Program-made: the position numbers and the translations under genes
Shown: one piece after another, positions 41,088-49,601 of the stretch
Numbering within the stretch: position 1 is the stretch's first letter
Layout of the letters: each line of letters begins with the position of its first letter
DNA from: CAYNRE01 sp964399535
GTDB lineage: Bacteria > Planctomycetota > Planctomycetia > Pirellulales > CAYNRE01
DNA: 64,000 nt
NCBI GenBank assembly: GCA_964399535.1
Contig: CAYNRE010000037.1
Location: forward strand, 62,001-126,000
Direction: 5' to 3'
The notes under the pieces: model-generated
What the model was told of the DNA's origin: nothing
The model's database searches: none
Seen by the model: only the letters and a program-made list of their open reading frames with translations

Positions 41088-41652
41088 GCCGCTACGGTTC
41101 GGCCGATTTTGGTGTTCGGCTCCCGAATCGACCGACCATGTGATTCCCCTGGTCCGCGCGAGGCTGGTTCCGGCTTGCCGGCCGCGGGTGGGCCGGGTAC
41201 CATCGGAAACGGCTCGAGCCGCCATTTCGCCGGCCGCTCGGGCGCAAGAAAAAACACCTCGCTCTAACCGACCCCACCCCTGGTAGGGGGCGCTGTCGCG
41301 GCGACGTACGCCGCGCGGGCGAGATCCAATCCAGTCCTCTGCCATGTTCGTGCTGTCGATGTAACCTATTTTGGTGAGCCGATAGAAAGTCCGCTGGGTG
41401 CCAAAAACTATGTTGGGGGCCGCGTATAGCCGGCGTCCGGAGCTTGCTCCGGAGACCACGATCGGATCACGCTAACCCGACTTGAGTGCACCCCCTTATT
41501 GACTGCGGGCTCTCAAAACCGCATCGCCACGGCATTGCGGCGGAGGATTTTTTTTCGAACAGCCCCGGTTGGCGATAGCCGGGGCTGTTTTCGTCCGGGG
41601 CCGATCGGGCCGCCTGCCTGGATCGAGCCCCCGCTGGGGGCCAGGGTTGCGT
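41088..41652. other. 565-bp intergenic region with tandem hairpins
   Basis: No credible gene. It has an 8-bp perfect palindrome around 41440-41457 (TCCGGAGC with GCTCCGGA), a hairpin at 41519-41540 followed by eight Ts (41548-41555), then the terminator at 41561-41591. Confidence 0.5.
41561..41591 (+). terminator. Intrinsic terminator
   Basis: An 8-bp GC-rich stem (41561-41568 with 41579-41586) with a 10-nt loop, followed by GTTTT. It ends transcription about 475 bases beyond the UVR-motif gene and 60 bases before larE. Confidence 0.75.
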
Positions 41653-42519
41653 ATGACTGCGCGTGTGCCGGAAACTGCGCTCGCCTCGGAAACCAGCGCT
41701 AAGCTCGAGCGGTTGCTCGCCCGGCTGCGAGGGTTCGATCGCTGCCTGGTGGCGCTGTCGGGCGGGGTCGATAGTGCCGTGGTGGCCAAAGCCGCGGTGC
41801 TGGCCTTGGGCCAGCGGGCCTGGGCGGTAACCGGCACGAGCGCCAGCCTGGCCGAAGGAGAGCTCCAGCAGGCGACCGAGCTGGCCAGACTGATTGGCAT
41901 TCGCCATCAGGTGATCACGACGGACGAGTTCGCCAACCCGCGGTACGTGGAGAATAGTCCCCAGCGCTGCTACCACTGCAAGACCGAGCTCTACACCCAG
42001 CTTGCGGCCTTGACGGGCAGCGAGCCAGGCGTGGTGATCGTCAACGGGGCCAATGCCGACGATCGGGGCGACTATCGACCGGGCATGGCGGCTGCCGCCG
42101 AGAATCGGGTCGAAAGCCCACTGCTAGAGTGCGGGCTGACCAAGGCCGAGGTCCGCTCGTTGGCCGCTTACTGGCAGTTGCCGGTGTGGGAAAAGCCGGC
42201 CACCCCGTGCCTTTCGAGCCGGGTGGCCTATGGCGAGGCCGTGACCCCCGCGCGGCTGGCCATGATCGACCAGGCCGAACGCTATTTGCGGGCCCAAGGG
42301 CTGGGCGAATTGCGGGTTCGCTACCATGCGGGGGATTTGGCCCGGATCGAAGTTCCGGCCAGTCAGATCCAGCGGTTGGCAACGCCCCCCCTGGCTGAGC
42401 AGCTCGTGTCCGAGCTGCGCCGGCTCGGCTTTCAATATGTCACGCTCGACTTGCAGGGCTTCCGCTCGGGGAGCCTGAACCGGGTGCTGCCGGTGGAAAG
42501 CCTGCGGATGCTCGGTTGA
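41653..42519 (+). CDS. larE: LarE-type sacrificial sulfur transferase
   Basis: LarE sulfurates the nicotinic-acid-derived cofactor of lactate racemase. The 288-residue protein has a PP-loop SGGVDS (residues 36-41) and RCYHCK (Cys106 and 109). The donor Cys in KPATPCLSSR (Cys186) corresponds to the residue that gives up its sulfur. It lacks the additional CxC pair of the Fe-S type LarE, so it should be single-use. No larA, larB or larC is within the window, so its client may be elsewhere. Start uncertain by a few codons. Confidence 0.85.
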   Translation: MTARVPETALASETSAKLERLLARLRGFDRCLVALSGGVDSAVVAKAAVLALGQRAWAVTGTSASLAEGELQQATELARLIGIRHQVITTDEFANPRYVENSPQRCYHCKTELYTQLAALTGSEPGVVIVNGANADDRGDYRPGMAAAAENRVESPLLECGLTKAEVRSLAAYWQLPVWEKPATPCLSSRVAYGEAVTPARLAMIDQAERYLRAQGLGELRVRYHAGDLARIEVPASQIQRLATPPLAEQLVSELRRLGFQYVTLDLQGFRSGSLNRVLPVESLRMLG

Positions 42520-42587
42520 CCGCGGCCCACGCGGACCACAGACTGGGTCCTCCACAGCGACGATTTTTCCGGGGGGAGGTAGCTGCG

Positions 42588-43781
42588 ATGAATCACTGCG
42601 CCGAGCTTGCAACCATTGACCAGGGTGGTCGAACCTGGCCGGCGGCCCTGTTTGCCGCGGTCGTGCTGGGCAGTTGGCTGGGAGGTTCCACCGCCGGGGC
42701 CGCGCCGACGCTGCGGGTGTACTTTGGCACCTACGGCCGGGGCGACGATCGCGGAATCTTCGTGTCGGAGTTCGCTCCGGAAACGGGGAAACTGTCGGAA
42801 CCCCGCCTGGCCATCGCGCTGGTGAACCCCTCGTTCCTGGCGGTGCACCCAGGCGGAAAACGGCTGTACGCGGTGGGCGAGGTCGACGATCTCAACGGCC
42901 AGAAGACCGGCGGCGTTACGGCGCTTCAGATCGACCCCGCGACCGGCCGGTTGACGCTGCTGAATCAGCAGCCCTCGGGTGGCGCTGGACCCTGCCACTT
43001 GGTGGTCGACGGTGGGGGGCGCCATGTGTTAGTGGCCAACTACGGCGGCGGCAGCGTCGCCTCGCTGCCGATCGACGCCAAGGGCCATCTCGGCGCGGCC
43101 ACGACGGTGATTCAACACCAGGGATCGAGCGTTCATCCGCAGCGCCAGGAGGGGCCGCACGCCCATTCGATCAACCTGGACCCGGCGAACCGTTTCGCCA
43201 TCGCCGCCGACCTCGGGCTCGACGAACTACTCGTCTACCGGTTCGACCCCGCCAGGGGCACGTTGGCCGCCAACGATCCGCCTTTCACCAAGGTCCCAGC
43301 CGGCGGAGGGCCGCGCCACTTCAGCTTTCACCCCAACGGGCGGTGGGCCTACGCCAACAACGAATTGACCTCGAGCGTGACGGCGCTGGAGTACAACGCC
43401 GAGAACGGAACCCTGAAAGTGATCGAGACCCAGTCGACGCTGCCCGAGGATTTTCAAGGAGAGAACACCACGGCCGAGGTCCGCGTACACCCGGGCGGAC
43501 GGTGGTTGTACGTGTCCAATCGAGGGCACGACAGCCTGGCTGCCTACGAAATCGACCCGTCGACCGGCCGCTTGAAACCGCTCGGCCAGACCTCGACCGG
43601 GGGGCGAGTACCGCGGAATTTTAACTTCGATCCCTCGGGCCGGTACCTGTTGGCGGCCAACCAAGAGACGGGCAACGTGGTGGTGTTTCGCGTCGACGAG
43701 GCGACCGGAAAGCTGACCCCCACCGGAAGCGAGATCGCGGTGCCGATGGCGGTTTGCGTGCGGTTTGTCGAGGTTCCCTAG
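42588..43781 (+). CDS. Exported lactonase (6-phosphogluconolactonase-type beta-propeller)
   Basis: 397 residues, PF10282-like seven-bladed propeller: VYFGTYGRGDDRGIF, NPSFLAVHPGGKRLYAV and the repeats GGVTALQID, GPHAHSINLDPANRF, GGGPRHFSFHPNGRW and RVPRNFNFDPSGRYL. Residues 18-42 look like a signal peptide (cleavage near TAGAA), so this is an exported version of a family usually cytoplasmic. The ATG at 42588 follows a strong GGGGGGAGG. A pentose-phosphate role would need a cytoplasmic enzyme, so another lactone is more likely. Confidence 0.85.
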   Translation: MNHCAELATIDQGGRTWPAALFAAVVLGSWLGGSTAGAAPTLRVYFGTYGRGDDRGIFVSEFAPETGKLSEPRLAIALVNPSFLAVHPGGKRLYAVGEVDDLNGQKTGGVTALQIDPATGRLTLLNQQPSGGAGPCHLVVDGGGRHVLVANYGGGSVASLPIDAKGHLGAATTVIQHQGSSVHPQRQEGPHAHSINLDPANRFAIAADLGLDELLVYRFDPARGTLAANDPPFTKVPAGGGPRHFSFHPNGRWAYANNELTSSVTALEYNAENGTLKVIETQSTLPEDFQGENTTAEVRVHPGGRWLYVSNRGHDSLAAYEIDPSTGRLKPLGQTSTGGRVPRNFNFDPSGRYLLAANQETGNVVVFRVDEATGKLTPTGSEIAVPMAVCVRFVEVP

Positions 43782-43943
43782 CGGACGCACGCCGATACCG
43801 GTTCGGGTTGGCCAGGCCGGGCGCCGCCACGTGGTCGAGCAGCTACCCCCCGGACGCGGTCGTATCCGCCCGGCCGCCCGGCGCCCCGGCGGCCCGCAGC
43901 TGAGTGGGGGGGGCACGATCGATTCGCAAACACAAACAGCCGC

Positions 43944-44615
43944 ATGCCCCGACGCGCTCCCCGCAAACCCGATCCGAAGCTGGACCTGACCGGTTATCTG
44001 CTGACACTGGCCGAGTTGCCGGTTCCCTTGAATCCGGCGGCGCTGTTTCCGGTGTCGCAGCCGCTCGAGGTGGAGATTGGCAGCGGCAAGGGCTTGTTCC
44101 TGGCCACGGCCGCGCTGGCCGCTGGAAATCGCAACTTTCTGGGCATCGAGCTGGCCCCCAAATATGCCCAGTTCGCGGCGGCCAAACTGGCCCGGCAGCA
44201 AACCCCCAATGCGCGGATGATCTCGGGCGACGCCCTGCGGGTCTTTCGCGAGATTTTGGCCTCGCGTTCGCTGGCCGCCGTGCACGTGTACTTTCCCGAT
44301 CCTTGGTGGAAGAAGCGCCACCGCAAACGTCGCGTAATGAATGGGGGCTTGATCGGCGACATCGTTCGCACGCTCGAGCCCGGCGGTCTGCTGCACTTCT
44401 GGACCGACGTGGAGGAGTACTTTCAGACCACGCTCGAACTGCTCCGCGAATTCCCGGCCCTCGAAGGACCGCTTGCGGTCGACGAGCGGCCCGCGGAGCA
44501 CGATTTGGATTACCACACCCATTTCGAGCGGCGCACGCGGCAAAGCGGCCTGCCGGTGTATCGCAGCCGATTTGTGCGGCGACCGGAACCGAACGAACCG
44601 CGGTCCGAGTTCTGA
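43944..44615 (+). CDS. trmB: tRNA (guanine-N7-)-methyltransferase TrmB
   Basis: TrmB methylates G46 of tRNA with SAM. The 223-residue protein has the SAM-binding VEIGSGKGLFL and the substrate/catalytic motif HVYFPDPWWKKRHRKRR. It also has ERRTRQSGLPVYR near the C-terminus, all as in the canonical enzyme. Normal length. Compare the altered paralogue at 18512-19273. Confidence 0.95.
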   Translation: MPRRAPRKPDPKLDLTGYLLTLAELPVPLNPAALFPVSQPLEVEIGSGKGLFLATAALAAGNRNFLGIELAPKYAQFAAAKLARQQTPNARMISGDALRVFREILASRSLAAVHVYFPDPWWKKRHRKRRVMNGGLIGDIVRTLEPGGLLHFWTDVEEYFQTTLELLREFPALEGPLAVDERPAEHDLDYHTHFERRTRQSGLPVYRSRFVRRPEPNEPRSEF

Positions 44616-44769
44616 AGCGATTGGCCTGCGCGGTGCCGCCGCGGCCCAGTTGGGATGGAGCCCGGCTCGACGACGGATAGAATCGGAAACGGCGTCGGTT
44701 TTCCCAGGGCAGGTGCCTGGCAATCGATCGACCGAGGGAAACAAGCCGCTATCGTTATCGGGCGCCGCT

Positions 44770-45516
44770 ATGTGTTTGCTGTTGATCTTATGGCGCACTT
44801 CGGCCGAGGCGCCGATTCTGCTGGCTTCGAATCGCGAAGAGTATTTCGATCGCCCCTTCGATCCACCCACCGTGCAGCCGGGTTCTCCGCGGGTGCTTTG
44901 TGGGCGCGACCAGCGGGCTGGCGGCACCTGGCTGGGCGTGAACGAACATGGCCTGTTGGTGGCGGTGACCAATCGCTTTGGTCAGCCGGGGCCCGCGGGG
45001 GCTCCTTCGCGAGGGATCCTGTGCCGGCGCATGCTCGATTGCCCGTCGGCTCAGGATGCGGCCGACCTGGCTTTGGCCGAATTGTCGGGCGGGGAGTATG
45101 CGGGGGCGAATTATCTTTGCCTCGACCGGCGCGAGGGACGAATCGTGGAGGGAGATCGGCCGGTACGGTCGACCGCGCTCGCACCGGGGCTCCATCTGGT
45201 AACCAACGGTAACCATGACGACCCCGGCGACATGCGACAGAACTTTGCCCGTTGGCTCATCGCGCCGCGATTTCCCGCGACCGCGGCCGAGTTCGTGGCG
45301 GCGGCTCAGCGGGTGTTGGCCCAGGGCCCCGATGCCAGTGGCGAGCGGACCATTGTGGTGCGGCAGGAGGAACGCGGGACCGTCAGCTCTTCGATCGTGG
45401 TTCTGGCGGCTCGGCCCGAGCAATCGCTGTACTACTTCGCCGCCGGTTCGCCCGACCGGGCCCCGTACGAAGATTGCAGCCCCGCGCTGCGGGCGATGTT
45501 GGCGCGCAGCGGCTGA
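44770..45516 (+). CDS. NRDE (TANGO2-like) family protein
   Basis: 248 residues beginning MCLLLILWR with the family signature ASNREEYFDRP (N-R-[DE]-E). It also has GTWLGVNEHGLLVAVTNR. The fold is thought to be Ntn-hydrolase-like, with Cys2 as a possible nucleophile, but the enzymatic role of TANGO2 proteins remains unclear. The ATG at 44770 is set by the N-terminal Met-Cys. Confidence 0.85.
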   Translation: MCLLLILWRTSAEAPILLASNREEYFDRPFDPPTVQPGSPRVLCGRDQRAGGTWLGVNEHGLLVAVTNRFGQPGPAGAPSRGILCRRMLDCPSAQDAADLALAELSGGEYAGANYLCLDRREGRIVEGDRPVRSTALAPGLHLVTNGNHDDPGDMRQNFARWLIAPRFPATAAEFVAAAQRVLAQGPDASGERTIVVRQEERGTVSSSIVVLAARPEQSLYYFAAGSPDRAPYEDCSPALRAMLARSG

Positions 45517-45538
45517 ATGATCAGGCACTCGCGGGCAG

Positions 45539-46210
45539 CTAAGCCGCCTCGCAAAGCGCGTAGAGCCGGGTATTGCCGCGCTTGCCCACTTCGCGCGTGG
45601 CCCCCGTGCGGCGGAAACAGTAGGCGATTTGCTGCGCTACCCAGCGGGGCCGGTCGATGGCCCGGGCCAGTTGGGCGCTATCGAACGGCTCGGGCAAGGT
45701 CACCCCGAGCAGGCGCACCAGGTCGGCGGGGCACTGGAGCTGAATCGTTTGACGGATGCCCACCAGGTATTCGTCGGCCACTTGGAAATCGCTCCTTCGC
45801 CAACGTCGGCGCCGGCCATGGCCCGGATAGCGCCACTGCTCCACCTCGACCAGGGGAACGTCGATGGCCAGCCGCGGATGGGGAAAGACTCGGGTGAAGT
45901 GGACCAACTCTTGAAAGAAATCGACCGCCGTGCCGCGCAGGGGGCTGCGGCGGCGCTGGCGAACTGGCCCGTCGCGGTGGGCCAGTTTCACCAGGGTGCG
46001 AGCGACCACGATGGGCTTAACGACCAGCACCGCATGTTCGGCTAGTAGTGCCCGCACCTTGTCGCGAATCGCGCTGAGCGAGGCATGTTGCACCTCGATC
46101 AACCGGTCGTCGACCACGGCGTCGATGCGCCAGCGGCCCAGACGCACTTCCTGTTGGGCTGCCGCGCCGGCGTAGATCTCTTTAAGTTGCCGGTGCAGCG
46201 AGGTTTCCAT
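45539..46210 (-). CDS. Putative PD-(D/E)XK nuclease-like protein
   Basis: 223 residues, unknown family. The N-terminal 75 residues fit a restriction-endonuclease-like core: GRWRIDAVVDDRLIEVQ gives an Asp on one strand and Glu-x-Gln on the next, and a conserved helix and basic segment follow. The C-terminal 80 residues are helical with the pattern RAIDRPRWVAQQIAYCFRRTGATREVGKRGNTRLY, suggesting a winged-helix. Such proteins might act in DNA repair or defence; neither is shown. The ATG at 46210 starts just before the core, so the upstream frame is discarded. Confidence 0.6.
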   Translation of the reverse strand: METSLHRQLKEIYAGAAAQQEVRLGRWRIDAVVDDRLIEVQHASLSAIRDKVRALLAEHAVLVVKPIVVARTLVKLAHRDGPVRQRRRSPLRGTAVDFFQELVHFTRVFPHPRLAIDVPLVEVEQWRYPGHGRRRRWRRSDFQVADEYLVGIRQTIQLQCPADLVRLLGVTLPEPFDSAQLARAIDRPRWVAQQIAYCFRRTGATREVGKRGNTRLYALCEAA

Positions 46211-46544
46211 AATCGATCGATGCCAGGAAACGGGGAGTGCTGGCCGTGGCCGCTCGGCTGACCGGCATGGCTCAGAATGACGCCAGGTTGCCAGGCTTGC
46301 GGCCAGCCGACGAGGCAGCCGGCTTGGATGCTGCATCGGCCGTGCGCCGGGAGGAACTGGAGCGATGGCTGGCGGCCGCAACGCGATCGCGAACAAACCA
46401 GGCACCCCGCGTAAGATGTGCCGATTGCGCAGGATTCGGCCTTGTGGCCGCCCCCGAGGTGGGCGAACCTCGACGGGTAGTGCAGGTCGATGACTGATCT
46501 ATCGCAGCACGGGGGCGGCGCGAAGCTGGACCGCGGCGGGGCCT
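46211..46544. other. Divergent gap between nuclease-like and PAP2 genes
   Basis: About 330 bp without a convincing gene. A short plus-strand frame with a CADC motif (46237-46497) lacks an SD and any family resemblance. Confidence 0.4.
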
Positions 46545-47510
46545 ATGTTTGAGACTGACCCGATCCTCTGGTTGCAAGAGAACGCCGGCGAGGGCCTCGT
46601 CGGGCTGGCGCTGGCTTATAACTCCTTGGGCTACCGCCTGGTGATTTGGGCGCTGGCGTGGGCCGTGATGTGGGGCATCGACTTCCGCCGCGGCGCACTA
46701 CTGATCGAGGCGATTTGTTGGAACCAATGGGCCACCGGCCTGCTGAAGCAGGCGTTCGCACTGCCCCGGCCGGCCGAAGTGGACCGCACGGTGCGCGTGC
46801 TCGATGGCGCGGCGGCGGCCGACGCGCTCGAGGCTGGGGGGGCCCAGCGGTTCTGGTCGCCGCTGCCGGCCGACGTGGTGGAACACTTTCGCCGCCAGGG
46901 GTCGGTGAACTGGGGATTGCCCTCGGGGCATACCAGCGCGATCGCGGCGCTTTGGGGTGGGCTGGCCGCGCTGTTTCGCCGCCGATGGCTCTGGCTTCTG
47001 GCGCTGGGCCTGCCGACCCTAATGGGCCTGACACGCATGCTGATGGGGCGCCATTTTCTGGCCGACGTACTGGCGGGCACCCTGCTCGGCTGGGCCGCCG
47101 CGCTGCTGGCCTGGGTGCTCTGGACCGCGACCGAGCGGGCCGATCGTTCAACGGCAGCCGGGCGGGCCCTTCAACTGGGACGCACCTTAGTGCCGATCGT
47201 GCTGATCGCGGCGGGGCTCGACGATTCACATGCCCTCGCCCAATTGGTCGGTCTGCGGTTGGCCTGCCGGTTCGTAGCGGTCGACGCCCTGCGGCGTGCC
47301 GAGACTTGGGCGGTGCGTGTCGCGCAGGTGGCCCTCGCCGAACTGGTGTACCTGGGCCTGTGGTCGCTGGGCGTAGGGCTGAGCCAGGTTCTCTCCACGG
47401 GCCGCTGGGGGCGAACCGCCTGCGAGATCCTCTCGACCGCGGCGGCGGTGTGGCTGGTGTCGCGGCTGCTGCAAGCGGTGCCTCGCCCAGGCCCGCGCGC
47501 CACAACCTGA
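46545..47510 (+). CDS. PAP2-family membrane phosphatase
   Basis: 321 residues with about six hydrophobic helices and the three PAP2 motifs in order: KQAFALPRP, PSGHTS and TRMLMGRHFLADV. These supply the Lys/Arg and His pair of the phosphotransfer centre. Likely a lipid or undecaprenyl phosphate phosphatase. The C-terminal third adds helices of unknown use. Start ATG at 46545 with the acidic ETDPILW opening. Confidence 0.88.
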   Translation: MFETDPILWLQENAGEGLVGLALAYNSLGYRLVIWALAWAVMWGIDFRRGALLIEAICWNQWATGLLKQAFALPRPAEVDRTVRVLDGAAAADALEAGGAQRFWSPLPADVVEHFRRQGSVNWGLPSGHTSAIAALWGGLAALFRRRWLWLLALGLPTLMGLTRMLMGRHFLADVLAGTLLGWAAALLAWVLWTATERADRSTAAGRALQLGRTLVPIVLIAAGLDDSHALAQLVGLRLACRFVAVDALRRAETWAVRVAQVALAELVYLGLWSLGVGLSQVLSTGRWGRTACEILSTAAAVWLVSRLLQAVPRPGPRATT

Positions 47511-47544
47511 CTGGTCCGTCCAACCGGCCGCGCACCCGCGAGCG

Positions 47545-48042
47545 TTACGGGTCCTGCTCGCCGCGAATCGCCTGGATTAGTTCGCGAATATTACGAGGGT
47601 TTTGCCCCAGGTCTCCCTTGCCAACTCGCGACTCGGAGTGCACGGTGATCCGAGAACCGGCCGAGACGGTTTCGATCGTCACGGTGACATCGTCGCGGTA
47701 GCGCATCAGGGGGGTGGTGCGCACCCACTTGAGCGTGGCGCGGTTAGAGAGAATTTCTTCGGGCCCCGGGCTCCAGCGCGGTAGCGAGCTGGCAGCCCGG
47801 CGCACCAGCTCGGCGGTTTCTTCGAGCGAGCCGTCGACAATCAGCGGCCGCTGGTCGGGGTTCGGATGGTCGGCCACGGTGTCGGCCGTGTTGACGCTCA
47901 GATCGCGGCTCCAATCTTCGACCTTCCAAAGCGTCAGGCCCAAGACCAAACCGACCGCCAGGGCCAATCCAATCGACAGCGCGAGCATGATTCGTCTCCA
48001 GGCAGGCCTGGGCTGCGGAGCGGGCGTCGCCTGTGCATTCAT
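47545..48042 (-). CDS. DUF1499 protein
   Basis: 165 residues with one N-terminal membrane helix (residues 16-40), then a soluble domain. The pattern ADHPNPDQRPLIVDGSLEETAELV, with a conserved-looking DDVTVTIE and SAGSRITVHSESRVGKGDLG, fits DUF1499. The family is membrane-associated with unknown function. It converges on the PAP2 gene, with 34 bp between stops. Confidence 0.85.
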   Translation of the reverse strand: MNAQATPAPQPRPAWRRIMLALSIGLALAVGLVLGLTLWKVEDWSRDLSVNTADTVADHPNPDQRPLIVDGSLEETAELVRRAASSLPRWSPGPEEILSNRATLKWVRTTPLMRYRDDVTVTIETVSAGSRITVHSESRVGKGDLGQNPRNIRELIQAIRGEQDP

Positions 48043-48202
48043 AACCGTTTAGGATATCACTGGCCCTGGGTAGACTCGACCGCCGGCCATTTTCGTCGGG
48101 CGCCGCGCTCGGTAAGCCGGCCGCGGGGCCGGGTGGGGCGGCCGCGGGGCGGTGTGCCTTGGCCCCGGGGGTGCGCAACGCCGCGCGAGCGCGGGGGTGA
48201 CC

Positions 48203-49525
48203 ATGTCGCTGTTTGAAGCCAGTGAAGCCTCGAACCGCCGCCGCGCTCAACCGCTTGCCGCGCGGATGCGGCCCGCGCTGCTCGAAGAGTTCGTCGGCCA
48301 GCAACACTTCCTGGGCGAGGGGAAGCTGCTGCGCCGGCTGCTGCAGGCCGACCGGCTGGGGTCGGTCATTTTTTACGGCCCGCCCGGAACCGGCAAAACC
48401 ACGCTGGCCCGGCTTTTGGCCCGTGCCAGCCGCGCCCACTTCGTACCGATCAACGCGGTCACCAGTGGCGTGAAAGAGCTCCGCCAGGTGCTCGACCAGG
48501 CCCGCGACCGGCTCTCGGCGGCCGGGCAGAAAACGCTGGTATTTGTCGACGAAATTCACCGTTTCAACCGGGCACAGCAAGATGTGTTGCTGCCCGACGT
48601 GGAAGACGGCGTGGCGATTCTGGTGGGGGCGACCACGCAAAACCCGTTCTTTGCCATCAACAGCGCGCTGATCAGCCGCAGCCGGGTCTTCGAGTTCGAG
48701 CCGCTTTCGGTAGACGACATTAAATCGTTGGTTCGCCGCGCGCTGGCCGACCCGGACCGGGGGCTGGGGCAAATTCCGACCCGGCTCGACGACGAGGCGC
48801 TCGACTTTCTGGCCGAGGCGAGCGACGGCGACGCCCGCCGGGCTCTGTCGGCCCTGGAGGTGGCGGTGCTCAGTTCCAGCGAGCGTCCGCTGCCTATTAC
48901 GCGGCAGTTGATCGAGGAATCGCTGCAGCGCAAGGCGGTGCAGTACGATCGCGACGGCGACAGCCATTACGACGTGACTAGCGCCTTGATCAAGAGCATT
49001 CGCGGCAGCGACCCGGATGCCGCCATTTATTGGTTGGCCCGCATGCTCGAAGCCGGCGAGGAGGTCCGCTTTCTTGCCCGGCGACTGGTAATTCTGGCCA
49101 GCGAAGACGTGGGGAACGCCGATCCCCAGGCACTGCTGCTGGCCGTGGCGGCCATGCAGGCCACGGAGTTCGTGGGGCTGCCCGAATGCCAACTGGCGCT
49201 GGCCCAGGCGGTGACCTACCTGGCCTGTGCCCCCAAGTCGAACGCCTCGATGAAAGCGATCGCGCTGGCCCGGCAAGATGTCGCCCAGGGCCGGCTCCTG
49301 CCCGTGCCGGTGCACCTGCGCGATGGCCACTACGCGGGGGCTCAGCGGCTGGGGCACGGCCAGGGCTACCAGTACAGCCACGACGCGGCCGAGGGGGTCG
49401 CGGCCCAGGATTACCTGGGAGTTGAGAAGGACTACTACCAGCCGGTTCCGCGCGGGTTCGAGGCCGAGTTGGCCCAGCGGTTGGCCTTGCTGCGGCAGCG
49501 GCTGCGGGGAAAGCCCGCCGAGTAG
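48203..49525 (+). CDS. rarA: Replication-associated recombination protein RarA (MgsA)
   Basis: A clamp-loader-like AAA+ ATPase acting at stalled replication forks. The 440-residue protein has LEEFVGQQHFLGEGKLLR, Walker A GPPGTGKTT, Walker B LVFVDEIHRFN and sensor 1 GATTQNP. The C-terminal tetramerisation region has the pattern IYWLARMLEAGEEVRFLARRL. The ATG at 48203 starts at the family's usual N-terminus. Confidence 0.96.
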   Translation: MSLFEASEASNRRRAQPLAARMRPALLEEFVGQQHFLGEGKLLRRLLQADRLGSVIFYGPPGTGKTTLARLLARASRAHFVPINAVTSGVKELRQVLDQARDRLSAAGQKTLVFVDEIHRFNRAQQDVLLPDVEDGVAILVGATTQNPFFAINSALISRSRVFEFEPLSVDDIKSLVRRALADPDRGLGQIPTRLDDEALDFLAEASDGDARRALSALEVAVLSSSERPLPITRQLIEESLQRKAVQYDRDGDSHYDVTSALIKSIRGSDPDAAIYWLARMLEAGEEVRFLARRLVILASEDVGNADPQALLLAVAAMQATEFVGLPECQLALAQAVTYLACAPKSNASMKAIALARQDVAQGRLLPVPVHLRDGHYAGAQRLGHGQGYQYSHDAAEGVAAQDYLGVEKDYYQPVPRGFEAELAQRLALLRQRLRGKPAE

Positions 49526-49601
49526 CGCGGTCGCGTCGAGAGCGCCGAATCGCTGCCCCTCCCGCCAGGCCCGGTTCCGCCAGCAAGCCCACTGTTTCGG
49601 C

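Noticed and set aside
43227..44972. 581-codon minus-strand ORF over the lactonase and trmB genes
   Set aside because: It runs antisense to two clear genes, has a low-complexity Arg/Gly-rich protein and no supporting start site.
46237..46497. 86-codon frame with a CADC motif
   Set aside because: No SD at its start, no family match, and it lies in a gap between two divergent genes.
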